Made by a program: the position numbers and the translations under genes. The notes beneath the pieces were generated by a model. The model was not told the DNA's origin, searched no databases, and saw only the letters and a list, made by a program, of their open reading frames with translations. A stretch of DNA of 64,000 bases from an uncultured PS1 clade bacterium. Its GTDB lineage: Bacteria; Pseudomonadota; Alphaproteobacteria; RS24. Every line of letters begins with the position of its first letter. Positions within the stretch are counted from its first letter, which is position 1. Below are positions 54,968 to 64,000 of this stretch, in pieces. Location of the stretch: positions 44,045 to 108,044 of the forward strand of contig CACNWB010000003.1 of assembly GCA_902624095.1 (NCBI GenBank). Direction: 5' to 3'.

Positions 54968-57900
54968 GTGATGAAAATACGGGCTTTGCCGAGCTGACAG
55001 CGATTTCCAATTTCAGTTTTTTGCAGGGCGGCGCGCATCCTCAGGAAATGGTTCAGCGCGCTGCGCATCTTGGCTATCAGGCCGTCGGGCTTGCCGACCG
55101 CAACACGCTGGCCGGTGTTGTGCGCGGCCATGTTGCCGCGCGTGAGGCGGGCATTCGTTTTGTGCCCGGTGCTCGTCTGGTCACGCAATGCGACTTCGAG
55201 GCGGTGTGCTATCCGCGTGACCGCACGGCCTATGCTGCCCTGTCGCAATGTTTGACGCGGGGCAACCGGCGCGCCGTGAAAGGCCAGTGCCTGTTACAGA
55301 TGGAAGACATTGAAACGCTGGCAAAAAACAGCACCCAATGTTGGATTGTGGTGCCACCAGCTTCCACACCGGCTTCCGCAGATGACGGGTTTCGTGAAAA
55401 GCTGGTACGGCTTGTAAAGGCCGGTGCAGCAACCGGCGGGCATGTCTATCTGTTGCTTGCACCGCCTTATGGCGCCGATGACGGCGCGCATTTTGACCGC
55501 TTGGCGGCGCTGGCAAGCTGGGCGGGAGCACCGCTGGTTGCCGGGTTCAACCCGCTCTATCATGACCCGGCACGCCGCCGCTTGCAGGATGTGCTGACAT
55601 GTATTCGCCACCACTGCACGCTGGACACGGCCGGTTATCGTCTGGCGGCGAATGCCGAGCGTCATCTGAAACCTTTGGCCGATGTGACGCGGCTTTTTCG
55701 TGCGTTTCCCCAGGCGGTGGCGAATATTCAAAATATTTTATCGGCCTGCCAGTTTTCGCTTGATGATCTGGTCTATCAATATCCCGAAGACGCTTTTGAT
55801 CACACGCTTTTGCCCCAGCAATTGCTGGAAAAGCTGGTTTGGGAGGGTGCGCGCGAGCGGTTTTCCGACACGGTGCCGGAGAAGCTGGAAAAGCTCATTC
55901 GCTATGAGTTGAAGCTCATCGGCGAACTTTCCTATGCACCGTATTTTCTGACCGTTCACGATCTGGTCCAGTTTGCGCGCCGCAAGCGCATTTTGTGTCA
56001 GGGTCGTGGCTCGGCGGCCAATTCCGCCGTGTGTTATTGCCTTGGCATCACGGCAGTCGATCCCAGTCGGTTGGATTTGCTGTTTGAACGCTTTATTTCT
56101 GCCGAGCGCAATGAGCCGCCGGATATTGATATTGATTTCGAACATGAGCGGCGCGAAGAAGTCATTCAGTATATTTACCAAAAATACGGGCGTGAACGCG
56201 CCGGCATTGCGGCAACGGTGATCACCTATCGCAGCCGCTCGGCTGTGCGAGAAGTTGCCAAGGCGATGGGGCTTTCCGGCGATGTGGCCAGTGCGCTTCT
56301 GGCGTTGAACTGGGGTGGCGGCAGCCGACCGCCGCCGCCCGAACATATTCGCGAAGCCGGACTTGACCCGGAAAAACCGGCGCTTGCGGTAACACTGGAT
56401 ATGGCCGCCGAACTGATCGGGTTTCCGCGGCATTTGTCGCAGCATGTCGGCGGCTTCATCATCACCAATGAACGCCTCGACAAAATGGTTCCAATCGGAA
56501 ATGCGGCCATGGCAGACCGCACTTTCGTCGAATGGGACAAGGATGATTTGGACGCGCTGGGCATGTTGAAAATCGATGTGCTGGCATTGGGTATGTTGAG
56601 CGCGATCCGTCGAAGTTTTGACCTTATTGCCGCCCATCACGGCAAAAATTTTGAACTGGCGACCGTACCTGTCGAAGACAGCAATGTTTACGACATGCTG
56701 TGCCGTGCCGAGGCAATCGGGGTGTTTCAGGTGGAAAGCCGCGCGCAAATGAACATGTTGCCGCGTTTGAAACCGCGCGATTTCTACGATCTGGTTATTG
56801 AGGTTGCCATTGTGCGGCCGGGACCCATTCAGGGTGATATGGTGCATCCATATTTGCGTCGGCGCAATGGTGAGGAGACAGTGAGTTTCCCCTCACATGA
56901 ACTGGAAGACGTGCTCGGCAAGACGCTCGGCGTGCCCCTGTTTCAGGAACAGGCCATGCGCATCGCCGTGATTGCGGCAGGCTTTACCCCCGCAGAGGCT
57001 GACCGTCTGCGTCGCGCGATGGCGACGTTTCGCAAAATCGGCATTATCCACGAATTTGGCATGCGGCTTATTGAAGGCATGGTGGCGCGCGGCTATACGC
57101 AGAATTTTGCCGAGCGGTGTTTCCGCCAGATTGAAGGGTTTGGCGAATATGGCTTCCCCGAAAGCCATGCGGCCAGCTTTGCCTTACTCGTTTACGTGTC
57201 GGCATGGCTCAAATGTTATTATCCCGCCGCTTTTTGTGCGGCGCTGATTAACAGCCAGCCCATGGGCTTTTACGCCCCCGCCCAGCTTGTGCGCGAGGCT
57301 CAACGACAAGGCGTACACGTTTTGCCAGTGTGTATTAATCGCTCGGACAGCGAAGCCGACCTTGAGCGGCACGAAGACGAAATTGCCCTGCGGCTTGGCT
57401 TCAACCAGATCAGTGGTCTGGCGGTGACCGATTATGAGGCGTTGGTTGCCGCGCGGCGTCTTGGCGGGCCGTTTGACAGTGTTGCCGATTGTGCCAAGCG
57501 CGCCGGGCTTGGCCCGGGTGCGCTGGAACGTCTGGCGCGGGCAGATGCGTTTGCTGGTCTTGGATTGTCGCGGCGGCAGGCTTTGTGGGCGGTGCGCGCG
57601 CTGGCACCGGAAAGCCGCGCGGCGGCGCTGCCTTTATTTGCCCATCGTGGGCTTGACGTATTACCGCCCGAAGACGAACACGCCGCGGTACTGCCCGCCC
57701 TGCCGCCGGGCATGGAAGTGCTGGAAGATTATGCCAGCCTGCGATTGTCGCTGAAGGCGCATCCCATGTCGTTTTTGCGCGAAGATATGCACGCGCACAA
57801 CGTTCGGCCGTTGCAGACGTTGGACACGGCGGGTAATAGTCGGCGGATTGGCGTTGCCGGTCTAGTGATCTGCCGCCAGCGTCCGGGAAGTGCCCGTGGT

Positions 57901-58206
57901 GTCGTGTTTTTGACGCTGGAGGATGAAACCGGCACCGGCAATATTGTCGTCTGGCCCGACAGGTTTGAGAAATATCGGCGCATTGTTATCGGCGCGCGCC
58001 TTATCCATATTGAGGGGCGTGTGCAGCGTAGTGGCGCGGTGGTGCATCTTGTAGCCGAACGCTTTACCGATTGCACCGAACAGCTTTTGACATTGATGGC
58101 GCAAAAAGGCATGCAGACGACGGCGCATCTGCCCAAAATATTGCGCCCGAAAAAACAAACAGGCCGCAAAACGCCGCGCGAAATGGCCTGGCGCGGCCTT
58201 CAATAG
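54964..58206 (+). CDS. dnaE2: DnaE2, error-prone DNA polymerase III alpha-like
   Basis: DnaE2 (ImuC) copies damaged DNA during the SOS response. The 1080 residues show a PHP domain opening with YAELTAISNFSFL-like FAELTAISNFSFLQGGAHP, the catalytic triad PDIDIDF (Asp387, Asp389, Asp391), GRGSAANSAVCYCLGIT, the FPRHLSQHVGGFIIT and GVFQVESRAQM segments, an HhH region and the C-terminal OB domain (about 945-1030). Length and end (PREMAWRGLQ) match the DnaE2 rather than DnaE1 group. It is the third gene of the cassette. Confidence 0.96.
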   Translation: MSDENTGFAELTAISNFSFLQGGAHPQEMVQRAAHLGYQAVGLADRNTLAGVVRGHVAAREAGIRFVPGARLVTQCDFEAVCYPRDRTAYAALSQCLTRGNRRAVKGQCLLQMEDIETLAKNSTQCWIVVPPASTPASADDGFREKLVRLVKAGAATGGHVYLLLAPPYGADDGAHFDRLAALASWAGAPLVAGFNPLYHDPARRRLQDVLTCIRHHCTLDTAGYRLAANAERHLKPLADVTRLFRAFPQAVANIQNILSACQFSLDDLVYQYPEDAFDHTLLPQQLLEKLVWEGARERFSDTVPEKLEKLIRYELKLIGELSYAPYFLTVHDLVQFARRKRILCQGRGSAANSAVCYCLGITAVDPSRLDLLFERFISAERNEPPDIDIDFEHERREEVIQYIYQKYGRERAGIAATVITYRSRSAVREVAKAMGLSGDVASALLALNWGGGSRPPPPEHIREAGLDPEKPALAVTLDMAAELIGFPRHLSQHVGGFIITNERLDKMVPIGNAAMADRTFVEWDKDDLDALGMLKIDVLALGMLSAIRRSFDLIAAHHGKNFELATVPVEDSNVYDMLCRAEAIGVFQVESRAQMNMLPRLKPRDFYDLVIEVAIVRPGPIQGDMVHPYLRRRNGEETVSFPSHELEDVLGKTLGVPLFQEQAMRIAVIAAGFTPAEADRLRRAMATFRKIGIIHEFGMRLIEGMVARGYTQNFAERCFRQIEGFGEYGFPESHAASFALLVYVSAWLKCYYPAAFCAALINSQPMGFYAPAQLVREAQRQGVHVLPVCINRSDSEADLERHEDEIALRLGFNQISGLAVTDYEALVAARRLGGPFDSVADCAKRAGLGPGALERLARADAFAGLGLSRRQALWAVRALAPESRAAALPLFAHRGLDVLPPEDEHAAVLPALPPGMEVLEDYASLRLSLKAHPMSFLREDMHAHNVRPLQTLDTAGNSRRIGVAGLVICRQRPGSARGVVFLTLEDETGTGNIVVWPDRFEKYRRIVIGARLIHIEGRVQRSGAVVHLVAERFTDCTEQLLTLMAQKGMQTTAHLPKILRPKKQTGRKTPREMAWRGLQ

Positions 58207-58221
58207 CTTTAGAGGAAGGTT

Positions 58222-59187
58222 TTACTCGGCGGCTTCTTTTTCGGCTTCCAGCGAGGCAAGATATTTTTCCGCCTCCAATGCCGCCATGCACCCCATTCCA
58301 GCGGCGGTAACGGCTTGGCGGTAAATATCATCCGTAACATCACCAGCCGCATAGACGCCCTCAATTGAGGTTTCGGTGCTGTCTGGGGCGGTAACCAGAT
58401 ATCCGCCAGATTTGGTCTGTAATTGTTCGGTGAATAATTCTGTCGATGGCGCATGCCCGATGGCGATGAAAATACCATCGGCGTTCACCTCATGCGTTTC
58501 GCCAGTCTGGGTGTTGCGCAGGCGCGCGCCCGTCACTCCCAAAGGATCATCCGTGCCGAGCACTTCATCGATTTCGCTGTTCCACAATACCTCGATCTTG
58601 TCGTGGGCAAGCAGGCGTTGTTGCAGAATTTTTTCACTGCGCAGGCTGTCGCGGCGGTGCACCAAGGTCACTTTCGAGGCAAAATTCGTCAGGAACAATG
58701 CCTCTTCAACGGCTGTATTGCCGCCGCCGACCACCAACACTTCTTTGTTGCGATAAAAAAACCCGTCACAGGTCGCGCACGCCGAAACCCCAAATCCCTG
58801 AAATTTTTGTTCGCTTTCCAGCCCCAGCCATTTGGCTTGCGCGCCGGTGGCAATAATCACCGTATCGGCGGTGTAAATCTGCCCGCTATCGCCAGTCATG
58901 GTGAAGGGGCGGGTGTTCAAATCGGCTTTGGTGACGATGTCGGAAATAATTTTTGTTCCCACATGCGCGGCTTGGGCTTCCATTTGCTCCATTAGCCATG
59001 GGCCCTGAATGGCATCGGCAAAGCCTGGATAATTCTCGACATCCGTGGTGATGGTCAATTGGCCTCCCGGTTGCAAGCCGCGCACCAGCACCGGCTCTAG
59101 CATGGCGCGCGCTGCATAGACGGCGGCTGTATAACCTGCCGGACCCGATCCGATAATCAATAGTTTCGTGTGCTTAATCTGGCTCAT
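58222..59187 (-). CDS. trxB: Thioredoxin reductase
   Basis: TrxB reduces thioredoxin with NADPH. The 321 residues show the FAD motif GSGPAGYTAAVYAAR (13-27), the redox-active Cys137-Ala-Thr-Cys140, the NADPH motif GGGNTAVEEALFL, and the C-terminal YAAGDVTDDIYRQAVTAAGMGCMAALEAE. ATG 59187 follows GGTGGAG; longer starts lack family support. It converges with dnaE2 (15 bases between stops). Confidence 0.97.
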   Translation of the reverse strand: MSQIKHTKLLIIGSGPAGYTAAVYAARAMLEPVLVRGLQPGGQLTITTDVENYPGFADAIQGPWLMEQMEAQAAHVGTKIISDIVTKADLNTRPFTMTGDSGQIYTADTVIIATGAQAKWLGLESEQKFQGFGVSACATCDGFFYRNKEVLVVGGGNTAVEEALFLTNFASKVTLVHRRDSLRSEKILQQRLLAHDKIEVLWNSEIDEVLGTDDPLGVTGARLRNTQTGETHEVNADGIFIAIGHAPSTELFTEQLQTKSGGYLVTAPDSTETSIEGVYAAGDVTDDIYRQAVTAAGMGCMAALEAEKYLASLEAEKEAAE

Positions 59188-59245
59188 CACGCGCTCCACC
59201 TGGCCGAATAGACCTAATGTAATGCCGATTCCGTCCAACCCAAGA

Positions 59246-59259
59246 GCACCCTTTGGTGC
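59246..59259 (-). terminator. Weak hairpin between the ELM1-family gene and trxB
   Basis: GCACC (59246-59250) and GGTGC (59255-59259) form a perfect five-base stem with a four-base loop in the 104-base gap. The run after it is only TCTT on the minus strand, so it is at most a weak terminator or a processing site. Confidence 0.25.
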
Positions 59260-59291
59260 GGAGCAGATTTATTCAGAGGTTTTTAATTTTT

Positions 59292-60248
59292 TTAGCGCAA
59301 AACAGCGCGTTTGATGTCCCATGCCTGCTGCAAGGCGGCCGCGATTTCCGGCGTCGCATTGGCCGGTGTCGACAAACGGGCGTCCAATTCTCCCGCGAAC
59401 GGGCGGGTCAGGCCCGCGGCCTGCATATCACCGTGAAAAGTGCGAAACTTGCGATTGCCACCTGCCAGTTCAAAAACTTGCACTGGCGCGCCGCTAGTAC
59501 ACGCTTCACCGACCATATTGACGCTGTCGGCAGTCACGATGATGTGTTTGGCCAATCCCAGTAGGGCGGCATAGGGGTTCTCGCTCTCATCGTCCCAGAA
59601 AAAATGTGGCGCGTGGGCAAGGCGCGCGCGCAAATGCGCTGCAAAAGCGGGCGGTGAGCGCCGCGAAACCGTTATCAAGGGAAATATATTTTGCTCTGTG
59701 AGCGTCACAATATGGGTGGCGAGGCGCTCAAACTCGTCCATGGTAAAAGCATAGGCACTATTCGGGCCGCCGACCAAAACAGCAATGGGCGTGCGGGTTC
59801 CGCAATCAGTCAGCGCGCGTGCGCGCCATTTTTCGGCTTCGTTGAGGAGGGTTTCTTGCGTCAGCAAATGCGGTGACAAAAGCGTGCTCGTCACATTTGA
59901 CCCATGCAGGCGGTCATGATTCGGCGCCCAAACAAAATCGAAATGTCGCGGATCAATGGCCGGTTTCTGGAAAAAAGCAATAAAACTGCGGCCGCCGGAG
60001 CGATATCCGATATAGCGCGCATGCGCCGCGGCCTGCCGCCCGCTTGCCAGCACAAGGTCTGGATAGGGTGGAGCAATGGCAGCGTCGCGTCGCACGCCGG
60101 GAAACGCTGTCCGATAGGGGCTTAGCCAGCGCCATGGCGGTTTTAGGTGCGTGTGGATCAACTGCGGCTCAACGCCCAGAGCTTTGGCTACGCCCAGCAC
60201 AAGCACATCATTACCGCGCCGCCCGCCTGTAATCGCCCAGACCCGCAT
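59292..60248 (-). CDS. ELM1-family protein (Mito_fiss_Elm1)
   Basis: The 318-residue protein matches the ELM1 family shared by alphaproteobacteria and plant mitochondria: VWAITGGRRGNDVLVLGVAKALG at the start, PDLVLASGRQAAAHARYI, HDRLHGSNV, VLVGGPNSAYAF, SRRSPPAF, and the nucleotide-sugar-enzyme-like TADSVNMVGEACTSGAPVQVFEL. The fold resembles GT-B glycosyltransferases. The plant member acts in mitochondrial fission; the bacterial role is not established. It is divergent from the Lrp-type gene. Confidence 0.88.
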   Translation of the reverse strand: MRVWAITGGRRGNDVLVLGVAKALGVEPQLIHTHLKPPWRWLSPYRTAFPGVRRDAAIAPPYPDLVLASGRQAAAHARYIGYRSGGRSFIAFFQKPAIDPRHFDFVWAPNHDRLHGSNVTSTLLSPHLLTQETLLNEAEKWRARALTDCGTRTPIAVLVGGPNSAYAFTMDEFERLATHIVTLTEQNIFPLITVSRRSPPAFAAHLRARLAHAPHFFWDDESENPYAALLGLAKHIIVTADSVNMVGEACTSGAPVQVFELAGGNRKFRTFHGDMQAAGLTRPFAGELDARLSTPANATPEIAAALQQAWDIKRAVLR

Positions 60249-60278
60249 GTGTTTTCCTATTCAAACCTTGTCAAACCG

Positions 60279-60293
60279 CGTAATAATATTACG
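60279..60293. promoter_or_regulatory. Palindrome in the ELM1/Lrp divergent promoter
   Basis: CGTAAT (60279-60284), AAT, ATTACG (60288-60293) is a perfect inverted repeat with a three-base centre, 21 bases before the Lrp-type gene and followed by A+T-rich DNA. The size and symmetry fit an Lrp/AsnC autoregulatory site that could also control the ELM1-family gene. Confidence 0.45.
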
Positions 60294-60314
60294 TATTATT
60301 TAGGAAATTGGGTA

Positions 60315-60800
60315 ATGAAAAAACCACGCCTTGATGATATCGACCTGCGGATTATTGACGAATTGCAACGCCATGGGCGCATAACAAACGTCGATTTGGC
60401 GCGTCGCGTTGGCATTTCTGCGCCCCCATGCTTGCGCCGCGTGCGGGCGCTGGAACAGGCCGGTTTTATTGCTGGTTATCACGCCAATGTAGAACCTGCA
60501 TTAATGGGTTTTGGCGTGACGGTTTTTGCCATGGTCGGCCTAGACTCGCAGGCCGAGGCTGATTTGCAGGCCTTTGAAGCGCGGGTGGAAAGCTGGCCGG
60601 AGGTGCGCGAATGTCACATGCTAAACGGCGATATTGATTTCATTTTGAAATGCGTTGCGCCCGATTTGGCGAGTTTTCAGGATTTTTTGACGCAAAAACT
60701 AACCCCGGCCCCGAATGTCGCCAATGTCAAAACATCCCTGACCATCCGTCAGTCGAAAAAACTGCCCGGCGTGCCAGTGGATTTGGTCAAACAAATTTAA
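60315..60800 (+). CDS. Lrp/AsnC-family transcriptional regulator
   Basis: The 161-residue protein has an N-terminal helix-turn-helix ([46 protein letters not shown]) and a C-terminal RAM ligand domain with [25 protein letters not shown], and [10 protein letters not shown]. The usual SPxPC... recognition-helix pattern is present as SAPPCLRRV. It is probably a local regulator of amino acid or related genes. Its end overlaps greA on the other strand by 14 bases. Confidence 0.92.
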   Translation: MKKPRLDDIDLRIIDELQRHGRITNVDLARRVGISAPPCLRRVRALEQAGFIAGYHANVEPALMGFGVTVFAMVGLDSQAEADLQAFEARVESWPEVRECHMLNGDIDFILKCVAPDLASFQDFLTQKLTPAPNVANVKTSLTIRQSKKLPGVPVDLVKQI

Positions 60801-61260
60801 CGTCAAGAATTTCGTAGGATTTGCCGCCGCCCGGCGTGTTTACCTCCACGCTGTCGCCGACCTCTTTGCTGATCAGCGCGCGTGCAATCGGCGAGGCAAT
60901 TGAAATTTTTCCTTCTTCGACATTGGCCTCATATTCCCCGACAATCTGGTAGGTCATTATGGCTTCGGTGTCTTCGTCTACGAGGTTGACCGTGGCGCCG
61001 AATTTCACCTGCGCGCCATTGAGCGCGCCGATATCAATCACGTCCGCCCGGTTTAAAACATCTTCAAGTTCCATCACACGGCCCTCATTGTGGCTTTGCT
61101 GCTCTTTGGCGGCGTGATATTCAGCATTCTCAGACAGATCGCCATGCGCGCGTGCTTCAGCAATGGCCTTGATAATGCGTTGGCGTTCCGGCCCCTTTAG
61201 TTTTTTGACTTCTGCATCAAGAGCAGCATAGCCGTCGGCTGTCATTGGAACTTTTTCCAT
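60787..61260 (-). CDS. greA: Transcription elongation factor GreA
   Basis: GreA rescues backtracked RNA polymerase by stimulating transcript cleavage. The 157 residues show the N-terminal coiled coil with the acidic tip in [20 protein letters not shown] (Asp and Glu present) and the C-terminal FKBP-like domain ending in [21 protein letters not shown] 61260 gives the standard length. It follows carB after 108 bases, a frequent alphaproteobacterial order. Confidence 0.96.
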   Translation of the reverse strand: MEKVPMTADGYAALDAEVKKLKGPERQRIIKAIAEARAHGDLSENAEYHAAKEQQSHNEGRVMELEDVLNRADVIDIGALNGAQVKFGATVNLVDEDTEAIMTYQIVGEYEANVEEGKISIASPIARALISKEVGDSVEVNTPGGGKSYEILDVKFV

Positions 61261-61368
61261 TTTTCCCTCATTTTCGCGTTTTCCGACTGGAAAAAGCGAT
61301 ATACTCGACATGTTCCACAAATTCTCGCAAATAGGCAATAGCCAGGTGGCGCTGGTTTGGTGCTTGGC

Positions 61369-64000
61369 CTAATTACTGATACCGGCATAATCCTGCAACG
61401 ACCTGACACCCAGTTCCTGGGCTGACAGAGCCCGGATCGCAGCAATCGCGGCTTCTGCTCCTGCCATGGTTGTGTAATAGGGAATTTTCATGACCAGCGC
61501 CGTGCGCCGTATTGATTTACTGTCGGCCAGTGATTGCTCGCCTTCGGTTGTATTGACGACAAGTTGAACCTCGCCGTTTTTCATGGCATCGACAATATGC
61601 GGGCGACCTTCAAGAACCTTGTTGATTGGTGCGACATCAAGACCCTGTTGGGCCAGAAAAGTAGCCGTGCCGCGCGTGGCAATTACCTTGAAACCCATGT
61701 CGAGAAGCGATCGTGCCGGAAAAATTGCCCGTTGCTTGTCGTTTTCCCTGACGGAAATAAACGCCGTGCCGGCTTCTGGCAAAACCGTACCGCCGCCCAG
61801 CTGACTTTTGGCAAAGGCGAGTGCGAAATTTGTGTCCAGTCCCATCACTTCGCCCGTCGAGCGCATCTCCGGGCCCAGCACCGTATCCACGCCGGGGAAA
61901 CGGGCGAACGGGAATACCGCCTCTTTGACGGCGATATGGTCGTAAGGTTGCAAGTCGAGGCCAAATTCTGATAATTTGCTGCCGGCCATCAAACGCGCGG
62001 CGATTTTGGCAATCGGGCGCCCCAATACTTTCGCCACAAACGGAACGGTGCGGCTGGCGCGTGGATTGGCCTCAATCACATAAATCATGTCGCCCTGCAC
62101 AGCAAATTGCACATTCATAAGCCCCACGACATTCAGCGCCTTCGCCATGGCACTGGCCTGACGGGTTAGCTCGTCAATAATGGTTTGCGAAAGCGAATGC
62201 GGGGGCATGGAGCACGCACTGTCGCCCGAATGCACACCGGCTTCTTCGATATGTTCGAGAATACCGGCCACTACAACCTCATCGCCGTCGCACAGCACAT
62301 CGACATCCAGTTCCGTGGCGTCGCGCAAATAGCCGTCAATCAAAACCGGGCTGTCGCCCGATACAATCACTGCTTCGCGCATATAGCGGTCAAGTTGAGC
62401 GTCGCTGGATACAATTTCCATCGCCCGTCCGCCCAACACGTAAGACGGCCGTATGACGACCGGAAAGCCGATATCGGCGGCAATGGCGTGGGCTTCTTCG
62501 GCGCTGCGGGCAATGCCATTGGGGGGTTGTTTCAAGCCGAGCTGGTCGAGAAGGTCTTTGAAGCGATCGCGGTCTTCTGCCAGGTCGATAGCGTCCGGTG
62601 ACGTGCCCAGAATGGGGATACCGGCGCGCTCAAGCGCTTGCGAAAGTTTGAGCGGTGTCTGCCCGCCAAATTGCACAATCACGCCCATTAATTCGCCCGA
62701 TGCCATTTCACACGCTAGCAATTCAAGAACATCTTCTTGCGTCAATGGTTCGAAATACAGCCGGTCTGAAGTGTCATAGTCGGTGGAGACGGTTTCCGGA
62801 TTGCAATTGACCATAATGCTCTCAATATCGGCATCGGCTAGCGCATACGCCGCGTGGCAGCAGCAATAATCAAACTCGATGCCCTGACCGATGCGGTTCG
62901 GCCCGCCACCCAGAATGACGGCCTTCAGGCGCGCTGTCGGCTCGGACTCGGCTTGTTGCGCGAAAGGCGAAGGCGCGTCATAGCTTGAATAAAGATAGGG
63001 CGTACTGGCGGCAAACTCGGCGGCGCAGGTGTCAATGCGGCGGAAACATGGGTGAATGTCCAGCTTGTGCCGTTCTGCGCGCACCGTGTCTTCATCCGTT
63101 CCGGCCAGTTCACCCAGCCGCGCATCTGAAAAACCCATGGCTTTGACATGGCGCATGGCTTCGGGCGTGTCAGGCAGGCCGCGCGCGGCCACCAGTGCTT
63201 CTGTATCGACGATTTCTTTGATTTGGCGCACGAACCACGGATCGAAATGCGACAGCGCACAAACTTCGTCAACCGACATGTTTTGCCGCAAGGCATGGGC
63301 AACCATGAGCAGGCGCGAAGGCGCAGCCGTCGTCAAAGCGGCTCGTAACTCGTCCATGTCGCAGCTTTCGTCGGTCATGGGCGCGCCTTCCGGCGTGTTC
63401 AAACCGTTCAGGCCGGTCTCCAGCGAGCGTAGGGCTTTTTGCAGCGATTCCTTAAAATTGCGGCCAATGGCCATGGCCTCGCCGACCGATTTCATCGCCG
63501 TTGTCAGCAGAGGCTCGGCGCTCGGGAATTTTTCAAACGCAAAGCGCGGAATTTTCGTTACCACATAATCAATGGTCGGCTCAAAACTGGCCGGGGTAAC
63601 GCCGGTAATATCGTTCATTAACTCATCCAGCGTGTAGCCGACGGCAAGCTTTGCGGCGACTTTGGCTATCGGAAAGCCGGTTGCTTTTGATGCCAATGCC
63701 GATGAGCGCGACACACGCGGATTCATTTCAATGACCACAAGGCGACCATCTGCTGGATTAACAGCAAATTGCACATTTGAGCCGCCGGTTTCGACGCCGA
63801 TTTCGCGCAACACCGCAATCGACGCATTGCGCATGATTTGATATTCGCGGTCGGTGAGCGTCAGCGCTGGTGCGACGGTAATGCTGTCGCCTGTATGGAC
63901 ACCCATGGGGTCGACATTTTCGATTGAGCAAATGATGATGCAATTGTCGGCCCGATCGCGCACTACTTCCATTTCGTATTCTTTCCAGCCCAGAACGCTT
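61369..64000 (-). CDS. carB: Carbamoyl-phosphate synthase large subunit (3' part of gene)
   Basis: The frame runs off the right edge of the window; the first residues seen are Ser-Val-Leu-Gly-Trp-Lys-Glu-Tyr-Glu, near residue 205 of the roughly 1075-residue enzyme. CarB makes carbamoyl phosphate from ammonia, bicarbonate and 2 ATP for pyrimidines and arginine. The visible part includes the end of the first ATP-grasp domain ([19 protein letters not shown]), the oligomerisation domain, the linker [17 protein letters not shown], the second ATP-grasp domain and the C-terminal allosteric MGS-like domain. No break or missing motif is seen. Confidence 0.97.
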   Translation of the reverse strand, partial: SVLGWKEYEMEVVRDRADNCIIICSIENVDPMGVHTGDSITVAPALTLTDREYQIMRNASIAVLREIGVETGGSNVQFAVNPADGRLVVIEMNPRVSRSSALASKATGFPIAKVAAKLAVGYTLDELMNDITGVTPASFEPTIDYVVTKIPRFAFEKFPSAEPLLTTAMKSVGEAMAIGRNFKESLQKALRSLETGLNGLNTPEGAPMTDESCDMDELRAALTTAAPSRLLMVAHALRQNMSVDEVCALSHFDPWFVRQIKEIVDTEALVAARGLPDTPEAMRHVKAMGFSDARLGELAGTDEDTVRAERHKLDIHPCFRRIDTCAAEFAASTPYLYSSYDAPSPFAQQAESEPTARLKAVILGGGPNRIGQGIEFDYCCCHAAYALADADIESIMVNCNPETVSTDYDTSDRLYFEPLTQEDVLELLACEMASGELMGVIVQFGGQTPLKLSQALERAGIPILGTSPDAIDLAEDRDRFKDLLDQLGLKQPPNGIARSAEEAHAIAADIGFPVVIRPSYVLGGRAMEIVSSDAQLDRYMREAVIVSGDSPVLIDGYLRDATELDVDVLCDGDEVVVAGILEHIEEAGVHSGDSACSMPPHSLSQTIIDELTRQASAMAKALNVVGLMNVQFAVQGDMIYVIEANPRASRTVPFVAKVLGRPIAKIAARLMAGSKLSEFGLDLQPYDHIAVKEAVFPFARFPGVDTVLGPEMRSTGEVMGLDTNFALAFAKSQLGGGTVLPEAGTAFISVRENDKQRAIFPARSLLDMGFKVIATRGTATFLAQQGLDVAPINKVLEGRPHIVDAMKNGEVQLVVNTTEGEQSLADSKSIRRTALVMKIPYYTTMAGAEAAIAAIRALSAQELGVRSLQDYAGISN

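Noticed and set aside
55738..56847. 369-codon minus-strand frame inside dnaE2
   Set aside because: Antisense to the catalytic core of dnaE2; codon-bias shadow with no recognisable domain.

Overview
The window is a compact stretch of a bacterial chromosome, almost certainly from an alphaproteobacterium. The supporting signs are a GAAC-N7-GAAC site (the alphaproteobacterial LexA box) ahead of an imuA-imuB-dnaE2 cassette, a Shemin-type 5-aminolevulinate synthase, a Rieske/cytochrome b/cytochrome c1 operon, a bL25/CTC-type ribosomal protein with an acidic tail, a short NDUFAF7-like methyltransferase, and alphaproteobacterial neighbourhoods such as hflC-DUF2065-Do protease. Many genes overlap by 1-4 bases (ATGA, GTGA, TAATG), and several convergent or divergent pairs touch or nearly touch, so the genome is tightly packed. 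An aerobic, possibly marine, member of the Rhodospirillales/SAR116-like part of the class fits, but the sequence alone does not fix the genus. I see no tRNA, rRNA, CRISPR array, insertion sequence or prophage.

Layout. 1-4274: membrane protease quality control (hflC end, DUF2065, Do protease), serB and miaA. 4368-10702: branched-chain amino acid synthesis (ilvB, ilvH, ilvC, a LysR regulator, leuA with a leucine-rich leader peptide). 10695-16104: cell-shape operon mreB-mreC-mreD-PBP2-rodA, whose first start codon overlaps leuA. 16101-22165, minus strand: glutaredoxin, cold-shock protein, a DUF3108-like exported protein, a Spinster-like MFS transporter, small unknown proteins, and the haem pair hemA-hemH. 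22267-27433: a CoA-thioester catabolic cluster (two acyl-CoA dehydrogenases, a 2-hydroxyacid dehydrogenase, an acyl-CoA synthetase). 27566-34926: a CaCA antiporter, a GNAT acetyltransferase with an unusual leader, a DUF1285-NUDIX-membrane protein-CCA operon, hemF, a GST and an esterase. 35131-37224: a TonB-dependent siderophore receptor of distinctly lower G+C, with its own strong promoter, a Fur-like box and a strong terminator. 37463-40041: petABC. 40049-46350, minus: ychF-pth-rplY-prs, then lgt-NDUFAF7/MidA-pgeF. 46417-48163, plus: ubiK, ybjN, proC. 48171-50726, minus: a MarR / OmpR-type regulator / histidine kinase operon, divergent from an ilvE-type aminotransferase. 52468-58206: the SOS mutagenesis cassette. 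58222-64000: trxB, an ELM1-family protein, an Lrp/AsnC regulator, greA and the 3' part of carB, which runs off the window.

Most of the window is ordinary core metabolism. The signals most worth following are regulatory: a leucine-codon leader peptide with alternative hairpins ahead of leuA; a 13-codon upstream ORF with a Shine-Dalgarno site and a candidate terminator ahead of a GNAT acetyltransferase; a four-copy ATTGCA array in front of the LysR gene; an iron-type promoter on the probably transferred receptor gene; and an exported DUF3108-like protein whose reading frame has no standard start codon ahead of its signal peptide. I found no clearly undescribed multi-gene system.
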